A stretch of DNA of 64,000 nucleotides from positions 62,501-126,500 of the forward strand of contig JAODUO010000190.1 in NCBI GenBank assembly GCA_025642075.2. Reading direction: 5' to 3'. A program made the position numbers and the translations under genes. Numbering within the stretch: position 1 is the first letter of the stretch; every line of letters begins with the position of its first letter. Below are positions 10,321 through 21,362 of the stretch, one piece after another. The notes below the pieces were generated by a model that saw nothing but the letters and a program-made list of their open reading frames with translations, was not told the DNA's origin and ran no database searches. The stretch comes from Ridgeia piscesae (taxonomy: Eukaryota > Annelida > Polychaeta > Sabellida > Siboglinidae).

Positions 10321-12984
10321 ATGACGATGCAACGAACATTGACAATCGTGACCTTACTTTGTAATCTCTCCATGTTGGATTCCCGACGACTCTGTGACGA
10401 GATACGCACTTCCGGCGGACATCCAAACAACACGAGAGAAAGTGTCTCCTACGTCAATGTAGATTGTCGGTCACGTAAACTACTTAGAGTACCAACATAC
10501 TTAAGTAATAACGTCACCCAGTTAGATCTTGGCGGAAACAAACTATCACTAATTCGCGAGAATGACTTCGTGAACATTCAGTATTTGCGCGTTTTAATAT
10601 TGGCCGACAATTCTATCAGCAGACTAGAAGGTCGGTGTTTCCTACATCTCAGTTATCTCGAACGACTGGATCTGAGGAACAATGATGTCACGTCATTTAC
10701 GCAAGATGTGTTCGTCGGACTGAAGTCGCTGCGTGTATTGGAACTGAGCAGACTTCCGCTGACGTCATACCCGACGGAATTCGTGTCATACACACGTGAG
10801 CTGCGAGTGCTGTCACTCAGCGCCATAGGTGACGCCACCATCGCGGCCGAATACACTCGTCTGTCTCGACTCGAGACGCTCGATCTGAACGACTGGACGG
10901 GATCTTTCAGGAAGATCACCACAGCCATGCTAGACGACATACGAACGTCAAATATTACTACTCTATCTATCCGAAATATGCATGATGTGAATGAAATCGA
11001 GGCAGGCGCCTTTTCTCACATGTCAAATTTACGATCGTTGATCCTGGCTTGCAACGACCGCCTCTCGTTCGGTGCGACAGTGGCGGCCCTAGCGGCGACC
11101 ACGAATACGAGCGTCGAAAACGTCGTTCTGGATGGAACCAGTCCGACTGTTTCCGCGTTTAACGAGTCCGCCTTCTGTTCCGGGTTCTGGCGCCGAATCC
11201 GTCGCCTCAGTGTCAGAAAGAATAAGTTCAGCACCATGTCATTCAATTATGTTGGATGTTTGAAAGAGCTGCGAGCGTTCGTTATGGACTACAATTCGCC
11301 GAACGGCTTAACACCGTCTTTCATGTCCCCGAGTAAAGCTTTTCCGAATCTGCAATTATTTAGTTATTCGCATATGACAACTCAGTCTTATGATGAAAAT
11401 TACGACAGCCTATATTGCCAATCGCGGCAGGACAGATTCAGCGTTGAAGACTATTTCCCGGCTCCACCAGCTGCGCTCTCAAAGCTCCAAGAGCAGACTC
11501 CCAGAAAACCTTGCGGTGAAGACTTCGTAAATTATTTGTTTCCGCATTCACTGGAGTACCTGTATCTGGTAGACTTAAGTTTGAAATCAAGTGGAGAGAT
11601 ATTGGGCGATTATTGCCTGGCCAACGTTCGTTTTTTGAACATGTCATACAATAAGCTTACATTTCCATCGTGCGTCACATGTCACATGGTAGGTCGGAGT
11701 CGTCTTGAAATCCTTGACACAAGTCACGGAAAACTGCAACATGTCACAGGAAATTTCATGAAATATCCGCAATTACGGTTCTTGAACCTATCCCACAATA
11801 ATCTAGGCGCATCTGAGTCAGACTTCGGAGAGACATTTATACATCTTATCCGCCTTGAGGATATCAACTTGTCGCATAACAAACTTAAAAGCATCAGCCC
11901 GAAGGCGTTTCAGCGATGCACGCACCTGAGGCGACTGAACCTTGCGAATAACGAACTCACTCAATTTGATTTGAATATCCGCCATATGTCAATGTTGGAA
12001 TATATTGATGTGAGCGAAAATCGCCTGTTTCGTTTGTCTGGTGTATTCACGTCTAAATTGAACGAGCAGTTTCAAATACAAACGTTCGAGTTGAATTTGC
12101 GTGGAAATGTGTTAGTGTGTAATTGCATATCGGTAGTTTTCGTGCGTTGGGTTGCATCGACCAAAGTGCTACTAACGGACAGAGATAAACTGAAGTGTTT
12201 GTACGGAGACCGCAGAGACGTATCGGTGACTGGAATAGCAATTAATGAACTCGAGGCCGGATGTGACGTTACAATAAACCAGCTGATCGTTTTCGTTCCC
12301 ATAATAGTCGCCGTGGTTCTCGTCAGTATCATGGCGTGGCTGATGAGGTACCATCGCTGGTACATCAAGTACCATTTGACCCTGTGTTGGAAGGTAGAGG
12401 GCGCTACTACCACGCATGACCAGGAGAACTGGTGTGACGCCATGGTGTTGTATTTCATGCACTCTGTCAACCCTTGCGACCAGGGCGGCGTGGCGAGAAT
12501 CTCGCGCTGGGTGTGCACGCGTCTGCTGCCTCGAGCCGAGGACAAGTGGGGCTTGCGTCTCTACGTTGGCGATCGCGACGACCTCGGCGGAGCCTCGAAA
12601 ATGCACAACTTCGTGCGCGGTTTCCAGAGCAGCGACAAGGTAGTCGTGTGTTTGACGCGAGAGTTCATCGACGACAGCGACTGCATGAACTACCTGGCGA
12701 CGGCGCTCGACAGCAGCAAGCCGCTGTCCAAGTACATCTTTGTCTTATTCGACGACATCCAACCTACTTCCGTTCCCCGTCGTCTGAGACAACTCCTGCT
12801 GCCTGATTCTCCCTCGATCCAGATCACGTGGGACGGCGTAAAAGACGAAGGTGATAGTGCGCATGACACATTCTGGCGGCGCATGCGCGATGCCCTGATG
12901 CACGACCCTGACCAGGAGAGATGTCGACGACGATTCGACACCATTCCTTTGCTTGTTTCAATTCACGACAACAACATGTCATAA
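10321..12984 (+). CDS. Toll-like receptor, 887 aa, single coding exon
   Basis: A membrane pattern-recognition receptor. From the chosen start at 10,321 (MTMQ), a hydrophobic signal peptide covers residues 1 to about 20. Leucine-rich repeats run from about 65 to 595, seen as repeated LxxLxLxxNxL motifs. A single juxtamembrane LRR C-terminal cap has Cys600, Cys602, Cys626 and Cys648. The transmembrane helix is at about 654-675, and the TIR domain spans about 703-865. This single cysteine-cluster layout is the vertebrate-like type of TLR. TIR box 1 is CDAMVLY (705-711) instead of the usual YDAF-type. Box 2 is RDDLGG (752-757), without the usual BB-loop proline. Box 3 keeps Phe851-Trp852. The start was chosen because the upstream open frame is an ATTC microsatellite, a splice-acceptor-like TTGTTTACAG ends at 10,293, and a signal peptide follows directly. 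Identity as a TLR is nearly certain. Which ligand and adaptor it uses cannot be told. Confidence 0.93.
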   Translation: MTMQRTLTIVTLLCNLSMLDSRRLCDEIRTSGGHPNNTRESVSYVNVDCRSRKLLRVPTYLSNNVTQLDLGGNKLSLIRENDFVNIQYLRVLILADNSISRLEGRCFLHLSYLERLDLRNNDVTSFTQDVFVGLKSLRVLELSRLPLTSYPTEFVSYTRELRVLSLSAIGDATIAAEYTRLSRLETLDLNDWTGSFRKITTAMLDDIRTSNITTLSIRNMHDVNEIEAGAFSHMSNLRSLILACNDRLSFGATVAALAATTNTSVENVVLDGTSPTVSAFNESAFCSGFWRRIRRLSVRKNKFSTMSFNYVGCLKELRAFVMDYNSPNGLTPSFMSPSKAFPNLQLFSYSHMTTQSYDENYDSLYCQSRQDRFSVEDYFPAPPAALSKLQEQTPRKPCGEDFVNYLFPHSLEYLYLVDLSLKSSGEILGDYCLANVRFLNMSYNKLTFPSCVTCHMVGRSRLEILDTSHGKLQHVTGNFMKYPQLRFLNLSHNNLGASESDFGETFIHLIRLEDINLSHNKLKSISPKAFQRCTHLRRLNLANNELTQFDLNIRHMSMLEYIDVSENRLFRLSGVFTSKLNEQFQIQTFELNLRGNVLVCNCISVVFVRWVASTKVLLTDRDKLKCLYGDRRDVSVTGIAINELEAGCDVTINQLIVFVPIIVAVVLVSIMAWLMRYHRWYIKYHLTLCWKVEGATTTHDQENWCDAMVLYFMHSVNPCDQGGVARISRWVCTRLLPRAEDKWGLRLYVGDRDDLGGASKMHNFVRGFQSSDKVVVCLTREFIDDSDCMNYLATALDSSKPLSKYIFVLFDDIQPTSVPRRLRQLLLPDSPSIQITWDGVKDEGDSAHDTFWRRMRDALMHDPDQERCRRRFDTIPLLVSIHDNNMS

Positions 12985-13640
12985 CAGCAACAATATCAAA
13001 GAATATATTTTCCACATAGCCGTATTTAAATAATTGCAACTACGATTTGTAACGACTCGTCAGCAGCTGAACAGAGTCCAGACAATAGCGTTACTGGTTC
13101 GTATGTTACTACAGTCATGAACGCGTTAGGAGTAGAACAAAGACATTACTCAAACCCAGGAGAGTCAAATGTAACGAAATAACTTACTAATTTACATTCA
13201 CATTGTGTATTTATTTTCTGCCAATTTGGCGGTCGTTTTATCAATGACAAGTCTGTTTCATTTGATATAATTTTGCATTCAACTAGATAGGGTGCGTTGT
13301 ATGGGAACGTTTGTTTAATCTTGCACGTATATCTCAAACAAAGACATGTGTATCTCGGTATGTAGTAGTGTCAGTTTTTAGATGCAATCATATATTTGTA
13401 AGAGGTGTCACGCTTTAAAATTAATTACGACTGTCACGTTAATAACAGATATACCGCGTGAACAAGTTTGTGCATGAATTGTGTATATTGTGTTATAATT
13501 ATGTTTAAATATTCGTATTATGTTCATTTTGTTTTAGTTTGAGGAGAGCAGGGCAATGTATAAGTGCATGTTCTTTCAGCAGTAGCAACCACCACACTGC
13601 GCATGTGTGTATGTTGTTGATGTTGTTGAATAAAAAGTTC
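12985..13640 (+). other. Toll-like receptor 3' UTR with candidate poly(A) signal
   Basis: AT-rich sequence follows the stop codon with no other gene. The first AATAAA on the plus strand that I find is at 13,629-13,634, giving a 3' UTR of about 650 nt. An (ATTC)n microsatellite begins immediately after it. Confidence 0.5.
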
Positions 13641-13820
13641 ATTCATTCATTCATTCTCTCATTCACTCATTCACCCATTCGCTCATTTACTCATTCACTC
13701 ATTCATTCGTTCGTTCAATCATTCATTAATCCATTCAATCATTAATTAATTAATTAATTCATTCATTCATTCATTCATAATTCATTCATTCATTAGTCCA
13801 TTCAATCATCCATTCATTCA
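13641..13820. repeat. (ATTC)n-type microsatellite
   Basis: Irregular ATTC/ACTC/AATT tetranucleotide repeats, similar to those at 9,996 and 56,095. The AATAAA-then-ATTC arrangement also occurs at 56,085, so it may be a retroelement tail. Confidence 0.85.
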
Positions 13821-13969
13821 AAGCAGTTTGCTCAGTTAATAATTGTTGTAAGAAGTTTCATATTATGTTTGATTATATTTTGAAACGTTACAGTTTGCAC
13901 AAGTTTCTAGAAGTTACATACGTTGTTTGAGATCGTTCACAGACACACACTGTATATGTATGCGCGCAT

Positions 13970-14132
13970 GTGTGAATATGTGTATGTATGCTTGTGTGTG
14001 TGTGTGTGCGTGCGTGCGTGTGTGTGTGTGTGTGTGTGTGGTGTGTGTGTGTGTGTGTGGTGTGTGTGTGTGTGAGTGTGTGTGTGTTTGTGAATGTGTG
14101 TTTGCTTGTTCGTATGTATACATGTATTTACT

Positions 14133-14205
<73 letters not shown>

Positions 14206-14235
14206 CGTGCGTGTGTGCGTATGTGTGTTTGCGCG
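13970..14235. repeat. (GT)n microsatellite
   Basis: Two long GT runs interrupted by GTGTGCGTGC-type variants. The cysteine/valine-rich frames on either strand are not genes. Confidence 0.95.
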
Positions 14236-14395
14236 CAGATAGATTAAAAATATTATCTTACCTTCCCAACTTCGACCCGGAATTATCTCAGTCACGCGTG
14301 GTTGCACTGGACATTGGCACCATCAAACATAGGTCATCGCAAGAAAATCAGTGTTCTACTTAGCAGCAGAACGTTGGCGTTTAGTACCTATGCTG

Positions 14396-14480
14396 CGTGA
14401 GTGCGTGAGTGCGTGAGTGCGTGAGTGCGTGAGTGCGTGAGTGCGTGAGTGCGTGAGTGCGTGAGTGCGTGAGTGCGTGA
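14396..14480. repeat. 8-bp tandem repeat, GTGCGTGA, about 10 copies
   Basis: A perfect octanucleotide repeat. It is followed by a 17-bp word, CATGGCTGAACTGG plus flank, present twice at 14,500-14,535. Confidence 0.95.
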
Positions 14481-14535
14481 CCCTGCGACATCTGAGTCAC
14501 GCATGGCTGAACTGGTCACAGCATGGCTGAACTGG

Positions 14536-15440
14536 AAATAAATGCTATCAATGGATCTTAACGCTCGTTTTGACGACGCGTAATTGTTGGAGGATCCGGA
14601 TTAGGTAACATTGATAGTTGCAGGCCGGGAAAGTATAAGACCACGACACCAGTAAGAGGAAGTTTGTGAAAAGTCACGTTGCTGCCAACATACGTAGTTC
14701 CCACACGTCCAGTTGTTTTTTGACGGGAGACGGCGATCATTGGAGAGAAGGATCCGTTACGATCGGTGGTGAATTCAACGCTAAACCCAAGGAAACAAAC
14801 ATCGGAGCGAACGAAGATAACGCATACGTTCAATGGTCACACGTGGCTTCCTCAGCGTATTTAGGTCACGTGTTGCGACAGAGAACGAAACAATATTTAA
14901 ATTATTGCTGTCACTCCTACTAGTATAAACGATTCTTCAGATTGTGGTCATAAGCTTCTATTCAGGGCACGCTAACCATCTACCCAGCTAGCGATTGTGA
15001 GAGGCCAAAAGAAGCCGTTCCCGATCAGACTGATTGGATTAGTTGGTTCTGACGGGTTGCAATTATAAATAATCGCATTTAAATAAGAAATACATAGTTA
15101 CGTAAATACGTTAATGTTTACTAAGGATTGTTTGCATATAGCCCAAATGAACTGATCTCCAAACAGGGCAGCGTAATCCAATTTTCAAATGTTTTCACGC
15201 GGGAGACTGCCTTTTTGAAAAGCGAGATTTAACTATGTAAGCCAATTATACAGGGCGTTGGGTGTGTTACCTAAGGGATCGCAATGTTCAAGTTTCAGCG
15301 CGGTGAGCGGCTTTTTCCACGAAGTACCGCTTGGTTACTCGGCAAGTATTAATTTTAAGAAAATTCCTGGTCTCCTATCATTACCATTGTAGTTGTGTTG
15401 TCATTTCCCACCAGCCACGTCTGTCCTAATGTTTTCCTCA
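14536..15440. other. Intergenic sequence, no gene recognised
   Basis: A 91-codon frame on the minus strand (14,558-14,833) has normal-looking composition (includes VGTTYVGSNVTF) and could be an exon. I see no family signature or convincing splice sites. The rest is unique AT-rich sequence. Confidence 0.4.
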
Positions 15441-15450
15441 CGCCTTTGTA

Positions 15451-15512
15451 GAGCGCAATGGTTCAGGCGTAGAGCTTCGGACTCTTAATTAAGAGAATCC
15501 GTGTAAAACCAT
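15451..15512 (+). other. tRNA-Lys-like relic, possible SINE head
   Basis: TGGTTCAGGCGTAGAGC resembles a box A/D-arm. GGACTCTTAATTAAGAG resembles a tRNA-Lys(CUU) anticodon arm. The box B region that should follow is badly degraded, and no acceptor stem pairs. It is best read as a decayed tRNA or the head of a tRNA-derived SINE, not a working tRNA. Confidence 0.35.
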
Positions 15513-15639
15513 GTAAAACATAGGGTAATTTTGTTTCACTCTTTATTGCTGCGGTTCATTCGGCTATATGAATGAATATCTGGCTACAAACAATGATAGA
15601 TATTTGTAGGAGCAGCCTTCGCCTAATTGAAGTGTGACT

Positions 15640-16735
<1,096 letters not shown>

Positions 16736-16739
16736 AACC

Positions 16740-18262
16740 CTACCTCACTACCACCCTGACACTGACATCCCTTGTTACCACAGACACCCCTACCTCACTA
16801 CAACCCTGACACTGACATCCCTTGTTACCACAGACACCCCTACCTCACTACCACCCTGGCACTGTCATCCCTTCTCACCACAGACACCCCTACCTCACTA
16901 CCACCCTGGCACTGTCATCCCTTCTCACCACAGACGCCCCTACCTCACTACCACACTGGCACTGTCATCCCTTCTCACCACAGACACCCCTACCTCACTA
17001 CCACCCTGACACAGACACCCCTACCTCACTACCACCCTGGCACTGTCATCCCTTCTCACCACAGACCCCCTACCTCACTACCACCCTGGCACTGACATCC
17101 CTTCTCACCACAGACACCCCTACCTCACTACCACCCTGACACAGACACCCCTACCTCACTACCACCCTGGCACTGTCATCCCTTCTCACCACAGACGCCC
17201 CTACCTCACTACCACCCTGGCACTGACATCCCTTCTCACCACAGACACCCCTACCTCACTACCACCCTGACACAGACACCCCTACCTCACTACCACCCTG
17301 GAACACCCCTACCTCACTACCACCCTGGCACTGACATCCCTTCTCACCACAGACGCCCCTACCTCACTACCACCCTGGCACTGACATCCCTTCTCACCAC
17401 AGACACCCCTACCTCACTACCACCCTGACACAGACACCCCTACCTCACTACCACCCTGGCACTGTCATCCCTTCTCACCACAGACGCCCCTACCTCACTA
17501 CCACCCTGGCACTGACATCCCTTCTCACCACAGACACCCCTACCTCACTACCACCCTGACACAGACACCCCTACCTCACTACCACCCTGACACAGACACC
17601 CCTACCTCACTACCACCCTGGCACTGTCATCCCTTCTCACCACAGACACCCCTACCTCACTACCACCCTGGCACTGACGTCCCTTCTCACCACAGACAAC
17701 CCCTACCTCACTACCACCCTGGCACTGTCATCCCTTCTCACCACAGACCCCCTACCTCACTACCACCCTGGCACTGACATCCCTTCTCACCACAGACACC
17801 CCTACCTCACTACCACCCTGGCACTGTCATCCCTTCTCACCACAGACACCCCTACCTCACTACCACCCTGGCACTGTCATCCCTTCTCACCACAGACACC
17901 CCTACCTCACTACCACCCTGGCACTGTCATCCCTTCTCACCACAGACCCCCTACCTCACTTACCACCCTTTGGCACTGTCATCCCTTCTCACCACAGACA
18001 CCCCTACCTCACTACCACCCTGGCACTGTCATCCCTTCTCACCACAGACACCCCTACCTCACTACCACCCTGGCACTGTCATCCCTTCTCACCACAGACA
18101 CCCCTACCTCACTACCACCCTGACACTGTCATCCCTTCTCACCACAGACACCCCTAACTCACTACCACCCTGACACAGACCCCCCGTACCTCACTACCAC
18201 CCTGGCACTGTCATCCCTTCTCACCATAGACGCCCCTACCTCACTACCACCCTGACACAGAA
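16740..18262. repeat. Minisatellite with 50-bp and 31-bp unit types
   Basis: The long unit runs ACCCCTACCTCACTACCACC, CTGGCACTGTCATCCC, TTCTCACCACAGAC. The short unit keeps only the first part, ending CTGACACAGAC. On the plus strand each long unit contains a pyrimidine-rich acceptor-like TTCTCACCACAG. The last unit runs directly into the hAT-like exon at 18,261, so ACCCCTACCTCACC is common to the repeat and that exon. Confidence 0.92.
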
Positions 18263-19160
18263 ACCCCTACCTCACCACGATGAAGAAGCATCTGCCAGCT
18301 TTTGGAGATAGTGAGTTTGAATATAAATGGGACACCATCATGGATACCACCAAGAACCGCGACAAGACGCATGAGGCTACCCTGCTGTTCGTCATAGAGG
18401 TCGTAGCCTGGATGGAAGCGTTATTTCCAGATGCTGGCATCATGAACGCCCTCACCCCGTTTGACCCATCCCAGATCAGCCAGGATGACCATGTCAGGAA
18501 TAGTACTCTTTTATGATTAATCATGCTTCAATGTGCAAGCAGGTACAGGGAGAAGTTAACAGCTTCATTGACAGCAGCAGTGTGAAGATTGCAGCTGTTT
18601 CTTGTTCATTTAGTATGGATAGGGATGAGTTTATGCTATTGCTGAATAGCAATCAGATACTTTCATATTGTCCTGTTGTAGGTAGAGCCCTGTTTTGGCT
18701 TTGTTTCTATATCAAATATATCTAGCAACTTTGTGTTGACAGACGGGGAGAAGAAGTTGGCTACCCTCCTGGAGAACTTCACCGACACAGACGATTATAC
18801 CGACGCCAGACTCGAGTGGATCGCCGTGCATGGCCTTCTGCTCCAAGCTGCCGGAAAGTCACAGGACACATTTAATGCCCGGCCCTTGACTATTTTCCAA
18901 TCCTGGGGAGGATTGCAGTGGTAGTAGTGACTATCCCTGTCACGTCGGTGAACTGCGAGGGCGAGCGGCAGCTACAACGTTATCAAGACAGACGGCCGAC
19001 CTCAACCTGGAAGCTCCGTTGGTCAGCTCGTTCCCGTATGACGAGGCCTTCAAGGTGTGGACTCTCCCTAGAAGCAATGGTGAAGCGAGTGGACGTGGAG
19101 AGAGTTCTTAGAGAGTGGATGACACCAGTGAGAGGGATTTTGTGTGCCTTTCGTTGATTT
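18261..19160 (+). pseudogene. Broken hAT-family transposase-like gene (C-terminal part)
   Basis: Two coding-like pieces survive. The first (18,261-18,516) includes FPDAGIMNALTPFDPSQI, like the FDP region ahead of the hAT dimerisation domain. The second (18,743-19,110) gives EWIAVHGLLLQAAGKSQ, then in another frame a TIPVTSVNCE motif, then in a third frame FPYDEAFKVW. In order, these three are the hallmarks of the hAT C-terminal dimerisation domain. At least two frameshifts and a stop at 18,516 separate them. The second piece is preceded by an acceptor-like TTGTGTTGACAG. A matching in-phase donor after the first piece is not evident, so the pieces may be exons of a decayed host-domesticated gene or just a dead transposon. 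The N-terminal DDE part is not visible here; if it exists, it lies beyond the 50-bp array. Confidence 0.65.
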
Positions 19161-20267
19161 CATTGTAATATCTCTTCTTTTACACTTGTAATTAAAACTT
19201 GTTCGTTCGATATATTGGTGTTGTGACTATCCACGTGCGTTACATTAATGTATATATGTATTAGCATGTTTTGATTTACGACATTTTATCAACATAAGTT
19301 ATGCTTTAAAAAATGGCTAAACATAATCTTATTTGACTAAAGAAAATTGGGATCTTTAGCCAATTTGGCTAAACAGATTTTAGGGCCTAGTATCTCTTTG
19401 AATGTCCAATGGACTTGTGGCCTCACTTTGTTAATCAGTTGTTATCTGATCTGTTATGGAAATTTCATTTATCTTGCATTGCATTTATCTTGTGTTGAGT
19501 CCCAAATAAATAGAAAACACGAAACCATCCATCTCAACAAAATACAGTAACTTTTCTGTATGTGTTGTAGGAGCTGCAGTTGTGGGTGCAGGTTGTCTCA
19601 GCAGTGACGTCATTCACTCCCTCCAAGTGGCTGAAGTGTGGTGGCCCCTAGTGTTACTACTAGATTTGGCACAGTATTCACATAGTATTTTTTTCACAAG
19701 AATCAGTATTTGTAAGTCACAGTGTCACTACTGACAATGCCATATGTAGTTCTTTAAGAACCTGTTGCTTGTTACTGACACCTTCATGCTGATGTCTTGC
19801 TAACAACAGCAGCATTATACCAGAAGTAAGTCGTTTAACCTTGCATTCCTGCTTATTGTTGCTGTCTTTATTTTGTCAAATACAAAGGTGAACATAAGTC
19901 CACATGGGGTCACTTTCACTGACCCTAATGGATTTCTCATGAATGGACGGACACCTAACTGGTGAATTAGGTAACATAACGGTTCAGAATGTTGTAAGTG
20001 AAAGGTGACCGGAGTGGGCAGTGGGTTGTAGAGGTATGCGGCTGGTTTCACACATTTTCCACAGCAGTTCTTTCAATAAATGTTAAATAGGCTGTGAAAT
20101 ATTCAATAAAAAGCATGTACAAATGTTGTAGGATATTGTTGTAAAGTTGCAATGTTGCCATTTATAATGATGCTCAACAGTATCAAATTCTACATTACTG
20201 TCCAAAACAACCTAACACAGCGTATATAAGTAATAAGTCAAGTAGTAAACAAACAGTTTTCCTTACA
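19161..20267. other. Intergenic region between convergent genes
   Basis: No gene recognised. TGTGTTGTAG at 19,562-19,571 looks like an acceptor and opens a 28-codon frame ending in TAG near 19,650. This could be a last exon of an unidentified plus-strand gene, but nothing supports its identity. Confidence 0.35.
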
Positions 20268-20273
20268 TTTATT
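20268..20273 (-). terminator. Candidate poly(A) signal of TAF13
   Basis: TTTATT on the plus strand is AATAAA on the minus strand, about 915 nt past the TAF13 stop. If used, the 3' UTR would contain both the 37-bp and the 52-bp arrays. Confidence 0.4.
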
Positions 20274-20334
20274 CAAATATAGACTAGACACGACCAACAT
20301 ATTTACAACTTCCTGTAGGAGTTTGGTAATGTCT

Positions 20335-20645
20335 CCTTCTCTACAAACATGACACTTGTCACCATCCAAGTATCACCACTGTCTCCTTCTCTACAAACAC
20401 ATGACACATGTCACCATCCAAGTATCACCACTGTCTCCTTCTCTACAAACATATGACACATGTCACCATCCAAGTATCACCACTGTCTCCTTCTCTACAA
20501 ACACATGACACATGTCACCATCCAAGTATCACCACTGTCTCCTTCTCTACAAACACATGACACATGTCACCATCCAAGTATCACCACTGTCTCCTTTCTA
20601 CAAACATATGACACATGTCACCATCCAAGTATCACCACAGACACA
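20335..20645. repeat. Minisatellite, about 52-bp unit, 6 copies
   Basis: The unit contains CACTGTCTCCTTCTCTACAA, then ACACATGACACATGTCACC and ATCCAAGTATCAC. It is probably inside the TAF13 3' UTR. Confidence 0.92.
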
Positions 20646-20739
20646 AACATATAACTGCCTTTACTGTCATACAGCTGTGAACTGAGAGTCGGCGTCGATC
20701 TATGTGTGGTGACACAGGTACACATGACTTTACTGTCTC

Positions 20740-21178
20740 ACAAGACAAGGTACCACATTGTCTGTCCACCTGTCTCATAAGACAAGGTACCACACTGTCT
20801 GTCCATCTGTCTCATAAGACAAGGTACAGCATTGTCTGTCCATCTGTCTCACAACACAAAGTTCCACACGATCTGTCCATCTGTCTCATAAGACAAGGTA
20901 CAGAATTATCTGTCCATCTGTCTCACAACACAAAGTACCACACTGTCTGTCCATCTGTCTCATAAGAAAAGGAACAGCATTGTCTGTCCATCTGTCTCAC
21001 AACACAAAGTACCACACTGTCTGCCCATCTGTCTCATAAGACAAGGTACCACACGATCTGTCCATCTGTCTCATAAGACAAGGTACAGAATTGTCTGTCC
21101 ATCTGTCTCACAACACAAAGTACCACACTGCCTGTCCATCGGTCTCATAAGACAAGATACCGCATTGTCTGTCCATCC
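20740..21178. repeat. Minisatellite, about 37-bp unit, 12 copies
   Basis: The unit is CTGTCTCATAAGACAAGGTA plus CCACACTGTCTGTCCAT. A second type with CTCACAACACAAAG in place of CTCATAAGACAAGG alternates with it. On the TAF13 strand it starts about 10 nt after the stop codon. Confidence 0.92.
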
Positions 21179-21188
21179 CATGACACTG

Positions 21189-21362
21189 TCATTTGCTGAC
21201 ATATTTGATCTCGTCAAAGGCCTTGCGTGCCTTCCTCAATTCCTCATTCATAGTGAGTAGTTCCTTCACTCGCGAGTACTTCTTGGCATCTTTACGAATC
21301 AAGAAGATGATGTCTTCCACTGCGATGCGCCCGGGTCGACCCACTTCCATCCCCTTCTTGGT
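21189..21362 (-). CDS. TAF13: TAF13 exon 5 (last coding exon)
   Basis: It encodes residues 81-137, the second half of the histone fold and the C-terminus ending YVSK. The acceptor is GTCCTCTTCAG, and the exon begins ACCAAGAAGGGGATGGAA. Both are mirrored in the adjacent 61-bp repeat. Confidence 0.95.
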   Translation of the reverse strand, partial: TKKGMEVGRPGRIAVEDIIFLIRKDAKKYSRVKELLTMNEELRKARKAFDEIKYVSK

